A stretch of 64,000 nt of DNA from Fontibacterium subtropicum (GCA_965235415.1 CBDDXD010000003.1:1-64000); one strand, 5' to 3'. Counted from the stretch's first letter, positions 1 to 9,379 are shown. The notes: a model not told the origin generated them from the letters alone. A program made the numbers and translations.

Positions 1-384
1 AAGTAAGTTTTCAAAACCTAATTCCTTTGCAATGCTTTTAATTTTTTTATTTATATTAGCAACTCCATACAGCATTCCATAAACAAATAAATTCTGCCTA
101 ACCGTTAATTTTTTTGGAAGATCAACATAAGGGGATGAAAAATTTATTTTATCTAAAATTTTGTATCTATTCTTTGAAATGTCATGAGATAATATTTTAA
201 TACTTCCTGAAGTTGGGGTTAACAAACCCAATAACATTGTAATAGTTGTAGTTTTGCCAGCTCCGTTAGCACCCAAGATTCCTTTTATTTCTCCTCTTTT
301 TAAATCAAAGGAAATATTTTTAACTGCTTGATGATTGGCAAATTTTTTCGATAAATTTCTAACTTCAATAATATTTTCATTCAT
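1..384 (-). CDS. ABC transporter ATP-binding subunit, N-terminal part (cut by window edge)
   Basis: About 128 N-terminal residues of an ABC-type ATPase read leftwards from an ATG at 384; the rest lies outside the window. The Walker A motif GANGAGKTT is clear near residue 37, after a typical opening (EVRNLSKKFANHQAVKNISFD). The residues 'LLGLLTPTSGSIKI' follow Walker A as in exporters of the natA/ccmA/YadG class. The signature and Walker B motifs are off the edge, so the substrate is unknown. Its start overlaps the end of the sua5 gene (ATGAATGA), suggesting translational coupling. Confidence 0.9.
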   Translation of the reverse strand, partial: MNENIIEVRNLSKKFANHQAVKNISFDLKRGEIKGILGANGAGKTTTITMLLGLLTPTSGSIKILSHDISKNRYKILDKINFSSPYVDLPKKLTVRQNLFVYGMLYGVANINKKIKSIAKELGFENLL

Positions 385-1333
385 AAAAGGATGCTCTTTT
401 TAACCTTTCATTTATTGCTTTACCTAAATCTTTATTTGGAATTTTATTTACACTAATAGATTTAAATTTTTTATTTTTTATTATTCTTAAAATATTAAAA
501 AAGTTCTTAGCAGCATCTTTTAATTTTCCATTAATACTTAAATTAAATGTATTATGATTATTGTAATTTTTTTTGCCAAAAACAATCAAAGCACCACCTT
601 GGGTAGCTTTTTCTCTATTCATATAAATGGGAATGCCTGGAGAATAATGTAGACCAATCTGCCCTGGGGATTTTACAATTTTACTTTTATCTTCAGTTAA
701 TTTTACCTTTAAAAATTTTTCTATAATATTAGAGGAAAGTCCTCCTTCTCTTAAAATTTTAGGCTTAGTAGTTAAATCAATCACCGTAGACTCTATTCCA
801 ATTTTACAAACTCCTCCATCAATGATCATCTTTACAGATTTGCCAAATTCTTCGGCAACATGTTTTGCTGTAGTTGGGCTTAAGGATTTTGATTTATTGG
901 CACTAGGAGCTGCGAGTGGATATTTTAAAATACTTAATAATTTTATGATATTTTTTTCCTTTGGAATTCTTACTGCAATGGTATCAAGACCTTTGTTTGC
1001 AAGTTTTGAGATTTTAGAAATTTTTTTCTTTTTTAAGATATAAGTTAATGGTCCAGGTGAAAACTTTTTTACAAGTTTTAAAAAATTTTTATTAATGACC
1101 GCTTCCTTTTTTATACTTTCAATATTTTTAAAGTGAACAATTAATGGATTACGACTTGGGCGTCTTTTTAAACTATAAATTTTTTGAATTGCTTTGTTAT
1201 TGTAAGCATTTGCAGCAAGTCCATAAACGGTTTCAGTTGGAACAGCTACCACGCCACCTTTATCAACAATAACCTTTGCTTTGGTTAAATTATTATTTGT
1301 AGGTTTATAAATATTTGAATAGATATTTTTCAT
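377..1333 (-). CDS. sua5: L-threonylcarbamoyladenylate synthase (Sua5 type)
   Basis: Makes threonylcarbamoyl-AMP from threonine, bicarbonate and ATP, the first step of the t6A37 modification of ANN-decoding tRNAs. At 318 residues it is the two-domain Sua5 form, not the short TsaC form. The YrdC domain covers about residues 15-200, with the substrate-binding KRRPSRNPL segment near 55 and 'ESTVIDLT' near 182. A linker with 'SPGQIGLHYSP' leads to the smaller C-terminal Sua5 domain. It sits upstream of an ABC ATPase gene on the same strand and overlaps it by 8 bp. It is transcribed divergently from xseB. Confidence 0.93.
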   Translation of the reverse strand: MKNIYSNIYKPTNNNLTKAKVIVDKGGVVAVPTETVYGLAANAYNNKAIQKIYSLKRRPSRNPLIVHFKNIESIKKEAVINKNFLKLVKKFSPGPLTYILKKKKISKISKLANKGLDTIAVRIPKEKNIIKLLSILKYPLAAPSANKSKSLSPTTAKHVAEEFGKSVKMIIDGGVCKIGIESTVIDLTTKPKILREGGLSSNIIEKFLKVKLTEDKSKIVKSPGQIGLHYSPGIPIYMNREKATQGGALIVFGKKNYNNHNTFNLSINGKLKDAAKNFFNILRIIKNKKFKSISVNKIPNKDLGKAINERLKRASFYE

Positions 1334-1377
1334 TAATTAATTAATATAAAAGAGTATTTTTTAAAAATGATACTTAT

Positions 1378-1632
1378 ATGAAAAAATCTAACATTTCTCC
1401 AGATATTACCAAGTTATCCTTCGAAGAAGCCCTAGAGCAACTGGAAGAGATTGTAAGTAAGTTAGAAGATGGTTCTATTAATCTTGAAGAGTCCATTGCA
1501 GAATATACTCGTGGCGTTCATCTTAAAAATCATTGTGAGACTAAATTAAAAGAGGCTACTTTAAAAGTTGAACAAATTACAATTGATAAAGATGGTAAAT
1601 TTTCAACAAAGGAATTTATTAAAAATTCCTAA
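1378..1632 (+). CDS. xseB: Exodeoxyribonuclease VII small subunit
   Basis: Small subunit of exonuclease VII, which degrades single-stranded DNA together with XseA. The 84 residues match the family length and carry the typical 'LSFEEALEQLEEIVSKLEDGSINLEESIAEYTRG' pattern, here split between residues 14 and 46, which forms a helical hairpin. It is first in an xseB-ispA-dxs run, an order also seen in E. coli, and its stop lies 2 bp before the ispA start. The large subunit is not in the window. Confidence 0.95.
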   Translation: MKKSNISPDITKLSFEEALEQLEEIVSKLEDGSINLEESIAEYTRGVHLKNHCETKLKEATLKVEQITIDKDGKFSTKEFIKNS

Positions 1633-1634
1633 CA

Positions 1635-2519
1635 ATGTTGGATACTGAGAAAAAGATTGTAAAAGTTGCAAGTCACGTTGATATTTTTCTTAAAAATTAC
1701 CTAAAAAAAAGAACTGAAAATACCCAACTGTTCAATGCTTTAAAGTACGGATTATTTTCAGGCGGAAAAAAATTTAGATCCTATCTAATAGTTACTTCAG
1801 GAAAACTTTTTAATCTAAATTATAAACAACTAATTGCTATAGGAGCTGCAGTCGAATGTATGCACTCTTATTCATTAATTCATGATGATCTTCCTAGTAT
1901 GGATGATGATGATTTTAGAAGAGGAAAAAAAAGTACACACAAAGTCTTTGGCGAAGCCACAGCAATACTAGCCGGTAACTCATTACTGACATTAGCTTTT
2001 GAAATATTAAGCTCAAATAATATTAATATAAATGCTAAATCTAAAATTAATCTTATAAATGCTTTAGCATCTTCAGCAGGTCATTCAGGAATTGCAGGGG
2101 GTCAATACTTAGATCTTAAATTTGAAAAAATGAGAGTAAATAAAAATCTAATTATTGATATGCAAAATAAAAAAACGGGAGAGCTAATTAGTTTTTGTAC
2201 AGAAAGTGCTGCAATTATAGCTAATAAAAATTCACACAGAAAATTTTTAAAAAGAATTGGCTTAGATATAGGTTTGCTTTTTCAAATTACCGATGATCTT
2301 TTAGATTTATATGGAGATAAAAATAAAACTGGCAAACCTACAAGAAGAGATAAACAAAAGGGCAAGGCTACAGTTATAAAAAGTCTTGGCGTTAATAAAA
2401 CCATAGAATTCTGTTATGAGCTATTAGATAACATCACTGATAAATTAGAAAATAAATATGGATCAAGGGCTAATAGCTTGGTAGATTCTGTAAACTTTTT
2501 ACTTAGAAGAGATCACTAA
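1635..2519 (+). CDS. ispA: Polyprenyl (farnesyl/geranyl) diphosphate synthase
   Basis: Condenses isopentenyl diphosphate with allylic diphosphates to give C15 (possibly longer) prenyl diphosphates for quinone and cell-envelope lipid synthesis. The 294 residues are typical of IspA. The first aspartate-rich motif DDLPSMD lies at residues 84-90, and the second (DDLLD) lies near residue 220. The segment 'FSGGKKFRSYL' near 41 binds the diphosphate of IPP. The stop codon overlaps the dxs start by one base (TAATG). Chain length cannot be decided with certainty from sequence alone. Confidence 0.93.
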   Translation: MLDTEKKIVKVASHVDIFLKNYLKKRTENTQLFNALKYGLFSGGKKFRSYLIVTSGKLFNLNYKQLIAIGAAVECMHSYSLIHDDLPSMDDDDFRRGKKSTHKVFGEATAILAGNSLLTLAFEILSSNNININAKSKINLINALASSAGHSGIAGGQYLDLKFEKMRVNKNLIIDMQNKKTGELISFCTESAAIIANKNSHRKFLKRIGLDIGLLFQITDDLLDLYGDKNKTGKPTRRDKQKGKATVIKSLGVNKTIEFCYELLDNITDKLENKYGSRANSLVDSVNFLLRRDH

Positions 2520-4431
2520 TGCCACATACACCCTTATTAGATAAAATTAAAAATCCTCAAGATTTAAAAAAACTTCAAATTTCTGAGCTTAAAACTTTAG
2601 CTGACGAATTAAGACTAGAGTTAATTGATGCTGTTTCAGTCACAGGCGGTCACCTTGGCGCTGGTCTTGGCGTGGTAGAATTAACCATCGCTCTTCATTA
2701 TCTATTCGATACTCCAAAAGACCGGTTGGTTTGGGATGTAGGTCATCAAGCGTATCCACATAAAATTTTAACAGAGCGAAGAGATAGAATTAGAACTTTG
2801 AGAAAAGGTGGAGGATTATCTGGATTTACTAAAAGATCTGAAAGTATTTACGATCCATTTGGCGCAGCTCACAGCTCAACTTCAATATCGGCTTCACTTG
2901 GAATGGCAGTTGCAAGAGATTTAGATGATAGAAATAATAATGTGATTGCCGTTATTGGCGATGGTGCCATGAGCGCAGGGATGGCCTATGAAGCCATGAA
3001 TAATGCAGGCTCAATGAAATCAAGATTAATCGTTATCTTAAATGATAATGATATGTCTATCGCTCCACCTGTTGGTGCCATGAGATCATATCTTGCAAAA
3101 TTATTATCAGGAAAAACTTACATAGGATTTAGAGGATTTTTAAAGAAAATTGCATCTCTATTTCCAAGATCGATAAAAACTAGAGCTGCAAGATTTGAAG
3201 AATATTTTAGAGGCCTTGCTGTGGGGGGGACTTTATTTGATGAATTAGGTTTTTATTATGTTGGAACAATTAACGGTCATGATTTTGATCAACTCATTCC
3301 AGTTTTAAAAAATGTGAGAGACTCATCTCACAAAGGACCCTTTTTAGTCCATGCCATTACACAAAAGGGAAAAGGTTATAAACCTGCAGAAAGTTCAGAT
3401 GATAAATATCATGGTGTTAATAAATTTGATGTTGTCACGGGTGCGCAGGTAAAATCAACAGCCAACACTCCAACCTATACTAAAGTTTATGGTGATACCC
3501 TCGCTAAGCATGCAGAACTTGATAGCAAAATTATTGCAATCACAGGAGCAATGCCATCTGGAACAGGCGTTGATATATTTTCAAAAAAATTTCCAAAACG
3601 AACCTTTGATGTTGGAATTGCAGAACAACATGCAGTAACTTTTGCAGCAGGACTTGCAACGGAGGGGTATAAACCCTTTGCAACAATTTATTCTACATTT
3701 TTACAAAGAGCTTATGATCAAGTAGTCCATGATGTTGCAATTCAAAATCTACCTGTTCGATTTGCAATTGATCGAGCAGGGTTAGTTGGTGCAGATGGGC
3801 CAACGCATGCAGGTTCATTTGATATTACTTATCTTGCAACTCTTCCAAATTTTATAGTAATGGCTGCAAGTGATGAGGCTGAGCTTGTTCGAATGATTAA
3901 TACTGCAGTGACAATAAACGATAGACCGTGTGCCTTTAGATATCCAAGGGGAAATGGTTATGGAGTAGAGTTGCCAAGTATTAAAGAGACCATTGAAATT
4001 GGAAAAGCAAGAATTATTCAAGAAGGAAAACAAATTTGCTCTATTAAGTTTGGGTACAAGATTAGAGGAGTGTAAAATTGCAGCTAGTGAATTAAAAAAT
4101 AAAGGAATAACAACAACGATTATTGATGCACGATTTGCAAAACCTTTAGATAAAGAATTAATTTTAAAATCTGCAAATACTCATGAAGTATTAATTACTA
4201 TTGAAGAGGGTTCCATTGGTGGATTTGGCTCACACGTTGCAAATTTATTAGCTGAGAATGGAATTTTTGATAAGGGACTTAAAATTTAGATCAATGATAC
4301 TTCCAGATGTTTTTATTGATCAAGATACACCAGAGAAAATGTATGATGTTGCAGGCTTAAATGCTAAGCATATTTCTCAAAAAGTTTTAGAAGTGTTTTT
4401 TAGTAAAGACGGAATAAGAGTCATTAAGTAG
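2519..4431 (+). CDS. dxs: 1-deoxy-D-xylulose-5-phosphate synthase, interrupted by two single-base insertions
   Basis: Thiamine-diphosphate enzyme that joins pyruvate and glyceraldehyde 3-phosphate, the entry step of the MEP isoprenoid pathway. The first frame (2519-4075) holds the ThDP-binding domain (GDGAMSAGMAYEAMNN near residue 149) and the pyrimidine domain (GIAEQHAV near 371). The frame then breaks at 4032-4037, where deleting one base restores 'EGKQFALLSLGTRLEEC'. It breaks again at 4285-4287, where deleting one T restores 'LKIRSMILPDVFIDQD', and it ends at TAG 4429-4431. The repaired protein is 636 residues, the normal family length, and contains the C-terminal transketolase domain. 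All conserved segments are preserved, so a sequence error is more likely than true loss of an essential gene. A one-base overlap couples it to ispA. Confidence 0.9.
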
Positions 4432-4474
4432 ATTTTAATAAATATCCACATACACCCTTAAAAGTAGAAAATTT

Positions 4475-4507
4475 GATTCAAAATGGAATCAAAAGGGAAT
4501 CAAAACG
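4475..4507 (+). repeat. Three tandem 11-bp imperfect repeats
   Basis: Three adjacent 11-mers, GATTCAAAATG, GAATCAAAAGG and GAATCAAAACG, lie in the roughly 95 bp between the convergent ends of dxs and the DUF2237 gene. An 11-bp period places each copy near one helical turn apart, as expected for a protein-binding array. No gene or tRNA is present here, and the function is unknown. Confidence 0.6.
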
Positions 4508-4526
4508 AGAACATCTGAACTTTGAA

Positions 4527-4918
4527 TTAAGAGATATCCACAGCAAACTTCTTTAAAGTGTCCATAGGTATGACTTCCAAGGTCTTTAAATGAGTTCTTC
4601 TTGCTTAAGATCTTTAAGATTTTTACAGCCATGGCCAGCATCGATTGCACGTTTTACCCAAATTGCACAAACACACCAATTATCTCCATTTTTTAATCCT
4701 TCAAATCCAAATTCAGGATGTGGGGTAATTAAATCATTACCGTTTTCTTTGCACCATTTTAGAAAATCATCATTCACTTTTGCACATACACAATGCATTC
4801 CAACATCTGTTTTATCTGTGTTGCACGAACCATCTCTAAACCAACCGGTTACTGGATTCATTGAGCAAGGTTCAATATCTTCACCTAGTACGTTTTTTTG
4901 TTTTGGAATTTTATTCAT
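4527..4918 (-). CDS. DUF2237 family protein, with two single-base insertions near its 3' end
   Basis: Conserved small bacterial protein of the DUF2237 (COG3651) family with no established function to my knowledge. The uninterrupted frame (4586-4918, 110 residues) shows the family pattern 'LGEDIEPCSMNPVTGWFRDG', the cysteine pair in 'MHCVCAKV', and 'NWCVCAIWVKRAIDAG'. Past its apparent stop, removing one A at 4588-4590 and one C at 4577-4578 (plus-strand letters) gives 'LIKDLEVIPMDTLKKFAVDIS' (in two parts: LIKDLEVIPM, DTLKKFAVDIS) and a stop at 4527. This is the expected family C-terminus, about 129 residues in total. The start overlaps the upstream oxygenase-like gene by 8 bp. Confidence 0.8.
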
Positions 4919-5546
4919 GTTTAAAAACGTTTGCTATTTTTTCATCAATGGTTGCATTAAATGAGAATGATCTTCGTTCATCACCCGATTGAAAAGGGTA
5001 AGCAGTGTGCATTAAGTAGTTTGGAAATAAGATCATATCACCAACTTTTGGCATATGATTATAGATACTTTTATTTAAAAAATTTCTTGATCCATGAATA
5101 AAATCAATTGTGCCATGGGTTTTTAGATTGTGTTTGTGAGTTCTTTTATCTTCATTTAGAGATTTTGGAACTTTAAGATAACCAACTCCAGAAATATGAC
5201 CATCATGATAATGAATAGGATTATATTCATTTTCAAATTGGCGAACTACCCAAACATTTTTAATGTTAAATTTAGTTATTTTTTTATTTGTAGATTTTTC
5301 AATATAACTTTTTGTTGCTTTGTGTAAAAAATTTTTTAAATATTTATTAATAAATACTTTTGGAAGTTGTAGTTCTTGACTAACTTGTCCAACTAACTCT
5401 TTGCTATAATCAAATCTTTTTGACAGATTTTGATTATCAACAATTTTATCAATTTCTTTATTTATTTTATTAATAAGATTTTTTGGAATTTTTAATTTTG
5501 CAATTCTTGGACCAAAGGGAGCCAAGACATTTACATTATTTGTCAT
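4911..5546 (-). CDS. Putative 2-oxoglutarate/Fe(II)-dependent oxygenase
   Basis: 211 residues resembling the small 2OG-Fe(II) oxygenase-like proteins (TIGR02466 / 2OG-FeII_Oxy_5 type) common in marine bacteria and phages. An HxD pair ('IHYHDGHISGVGYL', near residue 117), the later 'PNYLMHTAYPF' histidine near 178, and 'DERRSFSFNATI' with the arginine that binds 2-oxoglutarate all fit the double-stranded beta-helix core. The substrate is unknown. It sits in a tight minus-strand run hisI - this gene - DUF2237, with 1-bp and 8-bp overlaps. Confidence 0.75.
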   Translation of the reverse strand: MTNNVNVLAPFGPRIAKLKIPKNLINKINKEIDKIVDNQNLSKRFDYSKELVGQVSQELQLPKVFINKYLKNFLHKATKSYIEKSTNKKITKFNIKNVWVVRQFENEYNPIHYHDGHISGVGYLKVPKSLNEDKRTHKHNLKTHGTIDFIHGSRNFLNKSIYNHMPKVGDMILFPNYLMHTAYPFQSGDERRSFSFNATIDEKIANVFKHE

Positions 5547-6004
5547 TATAGTTTTGTTGGATTTGGTTGTCCTTTATAGACTATATTTGGATTAAATTTT
5601 TTTCTTTTTTCTTTAAATTTTAATTTAATATTCTTTTTAGTTTTTGAAGGTATCGATCTATAAAAACAAGATCTATAACCCACATGACAGCTTGCGCCTT
5701 GGCCAATATCAACTGTGATCCATACTGCATCTTGATCATCATCAATCCTAATATCTTTTACTTTTTGCACAAAGCCACTGGTGGCTCCTTTGTGCCATAA
5801 AGCTTTTCTTGATCTGCTCCAATAAAAAGCTTCACCAGTTTCAATTGTCTTCTTTAATGCAAGTTTGTTCATAAATCCGTGCATAAGAACTTCTTTAGTT
5901 TTGTAATCTGTAGTGATCACTGGAATTAAGCCATCTTTGTTGAATTTAGGGCTTAAATACTTGCCTTCTTCCACTTGCTTAATTGAGGTTCTTTTTTTAA
6001 ACAT
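5546..6004 (-). CDS. hisI: Phosphoribosyl-AMP cyclohydrolase
   Basis: Opens the adenine ring of PR-AMP in the third step of histidine synthesis. The family pattern is well kept: 'VLMHGFMNKLALKKTIETGEAFYWSRSR' (in two parts, from about residue 38), 'LWHKGATSGFVQKVKDI' and the metal-binding cysteines in 'GASCHVGYRSCFYR' near 107. At 152 residues it is a stand-alone HisI without a HisE domain. The rest of the histidine pathway is not in this window. Its end overlaps the next gene by one base. Confidence 0.95.
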   Translation of the reverse strand: MFKKRTSIKQVEEGKYLSPKFNKDGLIPVITTDYKTKEVLMHGFMNKLALKKTIETGEAFYWSRSRKALWHKGATSGFVQKVKDIRIDDDQDAVWITVDIGQGASCHVGYRSCFYRSIPSKTKKNIKLKFKEKRKKFNPNIVYKGQPNPTKL

Positions 6005-6075
6005 TTATGAGAAAATTAATTTGTTCTAAGCATTTAGTATATATTATAACTTAACAAAAAATATAATCACTTTTA

Positions 6076-6681
6076 ATGAACGTTACTGAATTAATAAAAA
6101 AGAAGTTAGAAAAAACTGTCACTAGAGAACAAGCAGAGGCTGCTATTAAAGTTTTACTTGCTTGGGCAGGGGAGAATCCAAAAAGAGAGGGTTTACTAGA
6201 TACTCCAAAGCGGGTGATCAAAGCATTTGAAGAATATTTTTCAGGTTATTTAATCGATCCTTATAAAGATTTAGAAAAAACCTTTGGTGATGTTGAAGGG
6301 TATGATGACATGGTGATCCAAAAAAATATTTCAATTTATAGTCACTGTGAACATCATATGGCGCCTATCGTAGGTGTGGCCCATGTTGCTTATCTTCCCC
6401 ATGAAAAAGTTGTAGGACTTAGTAAACTTGCAAGGGTAGTTGAGGCGTATTCGAGAAGATTACAAACTCAAGAGCGATTAACCATGGAAATTGCAAATAC
6501 AATATTTAAGGGTTTAAAAGCACACGGAGCAGCCGTGAGCATTGACGCTGTTCATCACTGTATGACTTCTCGCGGAATCAAAAAGCATGAGGCGACTACA
6601 GTTACTAATTATTTCACTGGAATCTTTAAAGAAAGTCATAATCTTCAAAATCGTTTCCTTCATTATATCGGTCAGAAATAA
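6076..6681 (+). CDS. folE: GTP cyclohydrolase I
   Basis: Converts GTP to 7,8-dihydroneopterin triphosphate, the first step of tetrahydrofolate synthesis. The 201 residues include 'ENPKREGLLDTPKRV', the zinc and catalytic segment 'YSHCEHHMAPIVGVAHVAY' near residue 94, and 'GAAVSIDAVHHCMTSRGI' near 155. These give the usual Cys-His-Cys zinc ligands. The stop is directly followed by the start of a small zinc-finger gene, then acuI. A CADD-like candidate for p-aminobenzoate supply lies 4.4 kb downstream. Confidence 0.97.
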   Translation: MNVTELIKKKLEKTVTREQAEAAIKVLLAWAGENPKREGLLDTPKRVIKAFEEYFSGYLIDPYKDLEKTFGDVEGYDDMVIQKNISIYSHCEHHMAPIVGVAHVAYLPHEKVVGLSKLARVVEAYSRRLQTQERLTMEIANTIFKGLKAHGAAVSIDAVHHCMTSRGIKKHEATTVTNYFTGIFKESHNLQNRFLHYIGQK

Positions 6682-6849
6682 ATGTTAGATCAAGTCGTTG
6701 TTGATGCTGATATAGAATCTGTTTCTTGTAATGGTGGCGATGATGATGTGGGTCACCCAACTGTATATTATAATTTTGGAGAAAAATCTGAAGTTGTTTG
6801 TGGGTATTGTGGAAAAAAATTTCTAAAGAAAAAAAATAATCATGAGTAA
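6682..6849 (+). CDS. Small zinc-finger (CHCC) protein, 55 residues
   Basis: A short gene starting at the base after the folE stop and overlapping acuI by 8 bp. The protein opens MLDQVVVDAD and shows Cys-x(8)-His followed by Cys-x2-Cys ('VSCNGGDDDVGHP' then 'VVCGYCGKKF'). This is the zf-CHCC pattern of the small family related to the mitochondrial complex I subunit NDUFS6. It probably binds zinc, and a role in complex I assembly is plausible by family relationship only. Confidence 0.85.
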   Translation: MLDQVVVDADIESVSCNGGDDDVGHPTVYYNFGEKSEVVCGYCGKKFLKKKNNHE

Positions 6850-7840
6850 TTTTAAAGCAATTGTTCTTAATAAAACAGGTGAGCAATTTACACGTGAAGT
6901 TAAAAGTATTGATAAAAGTTTTTTAATACACGGTGATGTTTTAGTTAAAGTAGATTATTCAGATTTTAATTATAAAGATGGAATGATTTTAAAAAATGGC
7001 GGAAGTTTAGTTAAAGATTATCCTCACATTCCAGGAATAGATTTTGCAGGTACCGTTGAAGAAAGTAAAAGTGATAAATTTAAAGTAGGCGATAAAGTTA
7101 TATTAACCGGTTGGCGAGTTGGTGAAATTTATTACGGGGGTTATTCTCAGTATGCAAAAGTTGATGCAAATTTTTTAGTCAAAGCTCCAAAAGAAATTTC
7201 GACCAAACATGCAATGGCAATTGGTACTGCAGGTTTTACCGCTTTATTATGTTCCTTTGCCGTTCAAGCAAGGGAGACAATTCTTTTAGGTGAAAAAGTA
7301 AATGATGTACTAGTAACTGGTGCAACGGGTGGAGTTGGAAGTGTAGCTGTGATGATTTTATCAAAGATGGGTTACAAAGTTCATGCTCTTACAGGGAAAA
7401 AAGATAAAACTGATTTTTTAAAAAAACTTGGCGCTAGCGCTGTTTTAGATCGATCGGAATTAGAAGGGGAAACAAGACCGTTAGATAAAGGACTTTTTGA
7501 CTGTGTTGTGGATACAGTTGGTGGAAAAGTTTTAGCTAAAGCTTTAACGCATACTAAACCCACAGGAATCGTTGCTGCATGCGGACTTACTAATAGTTTT
7601 AAATTAGAGACAACAGTTATGCCTTTTATTATTCGAGGTGTTAAACTTTGGGGAATAAACTCTGTTGATACACCTATGAAAAGAAGAGAATTTGTGTGGT
7701 CTCAAGCTGCAAGTTTAATTGATATGAAAAAATTAGATGAAATTACAGAGGTATGGAGTTTGTCAAAACTTGTAAGCTCTTATGACAAAATATTAAAAGG
7801 AGAGGTTGCGGGTCGAGTAGTTATCGATGTTAATCAATAG
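6842..7840 (+). CDS. acuI: Acryloyl-CoA reductase / YhdH-type quinone oxidoreductase
   Basis: Zinc-free MDR-superfamily NADPH reductase of the YhdH/AcuI family. AcuI reduces toxic acryloyl-CoA to propionyl-CoA, a step in DMSP and acrylate breakdown in marine bacteria. The 332 residues carry 'DFNYKDGMILKNGG' near 40, 'PGIDFAGTV' near 62, and the nucleotide-binding 'VTGATGGVGSVAVMILSKMG' near 158. The final 'AGRVVIDV' is the family ending. The LysR gene begins 2 bp after its stop. Propionyl-CoA formed here could feed the methylcitrate enzymes at 55-57 kb. DMSP as the actual substrate is inferred. Confidence 0.85.
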   Translation: MSNFKAIVLNKTGEQFTREVKSIDKSFLIHGDVLVKVDYSDFNYKDGMILKNGGSLVKDYPHIPGIDFAGTVEESKSDKFKVGDKVILTGWRVGEIYYGGYSQYAKVDANFLVKAPKEISTKHAMAIGTAGFTALLCSFAVQARETILLGEKVNDVLVTGATGGVGSVAVMILSKMGYKVHALTGKKDKTDFLKKLGASAVLDRSELEGETRPLDKGLFDCVVDTVGGKVLAKALTHTKPTGIVAACGLTNSFKLETTVMPFIIRGVKLWGINSVDTPMKRREFVWSQAASLIDMKKLDEITEVWSLSKLVSSYDKILKGEVAGRVVIDVNQ

Positions 7841-7842
7841 TT

Positions 7843-8733
7843 ATGGATTGGGATAAACTTAAAATATTTCATGCAGTAGCTCAAGCAGGAAGTTTCACAG
7901 AAGCATCTGGTACTTTAAACTTAAGTCAATCTGCAATCAGTCGTCAAATTCAATCATTAGAACAGACATTAAAAACATCACTGTTTGAAAGACATGCAAG
8001 AGGTCTTTCCCTTACAGAAGATGGAGAAACACTTTTTAAAACCGCTAATGAAGTTATTATTCATTTAAAAGGAGTTGAAACTTCTTTGATGGAAAAAAAG
8101 GACAAACCATCTGGAAAATTAATTGTTACAACAGTTGTTGGTTTTGGAAGCATCTGGTTAAGTCCAAGAATTAAAGAATTTATGGATAAGTATCCTGAAA
8201 TGGAAGTTGAAGTGATTGTAACTGATAAAGAGTTAGATTTAAGCACCCGTGAAGCTGACGTTGCTATTTGGATGAGACAACCTACTCAGCTAAGTTATAT
8301 TCAAAAAAAATTAATTGATATTAATTACCATATTTATGGCTCTCCTAAATATTTAGAAGAAAATGGTTATCCAAATACTGTGAAAGATTTGGATAAACAT
8401 AAGTTTATAGTTTATGGAAAAGGCACTCCTTCACCTTTATCTCAAACAGACTGGATTTTAAAAGTTGGTAAAAAAGATTCTACTAAAAGAAAATCGGTGA
8501 TGAGAGTGAATAATATTTATTCTTTATTACTTGCTGTTGAAAGCGGAGTTGGTCTTGCAGCATTACCAGATTATATGGTTCAAGAGAAAAGTACACTTGT
8601 TAAAGTTTTGCCAAATGTAGATGGACCTAAATATGAAGCGCATTTTGTTTATCCTCAATCTTTAAAAAATGTTGCACGCATAAAAAGTTTTAGAGACTTT
8701 ATTTTTGATAAAGTGAACGAGTGGCGTTTTTAG
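7843..8733 (+). CDS. LysR-family transcriptional regulator
   Basis: Standard 296-residue LysR regulator with the N-terminal winged helix ('MDWDKLKIFHAVAQAGSFTEASGTLNLSQSAISRQIQSLE', in parts, residues 1-40) and a periplasmic-binding-protein-like effector domain after about residue 95. It is co-oriented with acuI and separated from it by 2 bp, so the two are probably co-transcribed rather than divergently controlled. The effector is unknown; an acrylate- or propionate-related ligand is a guess from context. Confidence 0.93.
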   Translation: MDWDKLKIFHAVAQAGSFTEASGTLNLSQSAISRQIQSLEQTLKTSLFERHARGLSLTEDGETLFKTANEVIIHLKGVETSLMEKKDKPSGKLIVTTVVGFGSIWLSPRIKEFMDKYPEMEVEVIVTDKELDLSTREADVAIWMRQPTQLSYIQKKLIDINYHIYGSPKYLEENGYPNTVKDLDKHKFIVYGKGTPSPLSQTDWILKVGKKDSTKRKSVMRVNNIYSLLLAVESGVGLAALPDYMVQEKSTLVKVLPNVDGPKYEAHFVYPQSLKNVARIKSFRDFIFDKVNEWRF

Positions 8734-8755
8734 TATTAATATTTAAATTAATTTA

Positions 8756-9376
8756 ATGTTAACATTCTTTATTGGAGTTTTGTCAGGCTTTTGTCTTGCT
8801 TTGCCAGTTGGTGCCATTGCATTAATGTGTATTAATAAAACTTTACAGTTTGGAATTAAATCTGGGTTTGCAATAGGTTTTGGTGCTGCTTTAGCTGATG
8901 CTTTTTATGCTTTAATTGCAATTTACAGTCTAACTACAATTTCAAATATTTTTTTACAAAATCAAGAAATTATGAGGATTATTGGCGGATTATGTCTAAT
9001 TTTTATATCTATCAGAATGATATTTAGTGGACCTGTTGTTATTGAAACTAATAAAATCAATTATAATAAATGGCCAAAAGATATTATTTCGGGATTTATA
9101 ATTACAATAAGTAACCCATTAACTTATATTGGATTTATAGCGCTACTTTCTTATATGCATTTAGTTTTTAGAAATTTCGATTCTGGTCTAATATTAAATT
9201 TTTCATTAGGTGCTTTTACAGGATCCATGTTGTGGTGGTTAATGCTAATTGAATTTGCAAGATTTTTAAAAAATAGAGTTAATTCTACTTTTATTAAACG
9301 TTCAAATATTATTTCTGGATTTATTATTCTAGGATTTGGAATAATTGTAATTTTATCAACGGTGGGTAATATTTAA
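8756..9376 (+). CDS. LysE-family amino acid / small-molecule exporter
   Basis: 206-residue inner membrane protein with about six hydrophobic segments. The N-terminal 'GVLSGFCLALPVGAIALMCINKTL' region (in parts) and 'GFAIGFGAALADAFYALIA' are typical of the LysE/RhtB superfamily; the substrate cannot be told. It lies between the LysR gene and rseP on the same strand. Confidence 0.85.
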   Translation: MLTFFIGVLSGFCLALPVGAIALMCINKTLQFGIKSGFAIGFGAALADAFYALIAIYSLTTISNIFLQNQEIMRIIGGLCLIFISIRMIFSGPVVIETNKINYNKWPKDIISGFIITISNPLTYIGFIALLSYMHLVFRNFDSGLILNFSLGAFTGSMLWWLMLIEFARFLKNRVNSTFIKRSNIISGFIILGFGIIVILSTVGNI

Positions 9377-9379
9377 TTT

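Noticed and set aside
3993..4289. Separate small gene starting with TTG at the end of dxs
   Set aside because: It is the continuation of dxs in the next frame; its residues match the DXS C-terminal domain and join the first frame by removing one base.
4020..4290. Programmed +1 frameshifting in dxs
   Set aside because: No slippery site or stimulatory structure is apparent, two shifts would be needed, and similar breaks occur in many unrelated genes of the window.
4590..4964. Plus-strand open frame opposite the DUF2237 gene
   Set aside because: Composition and lack of any family resemblance mark it as the antisense shadow of a conserved gene.
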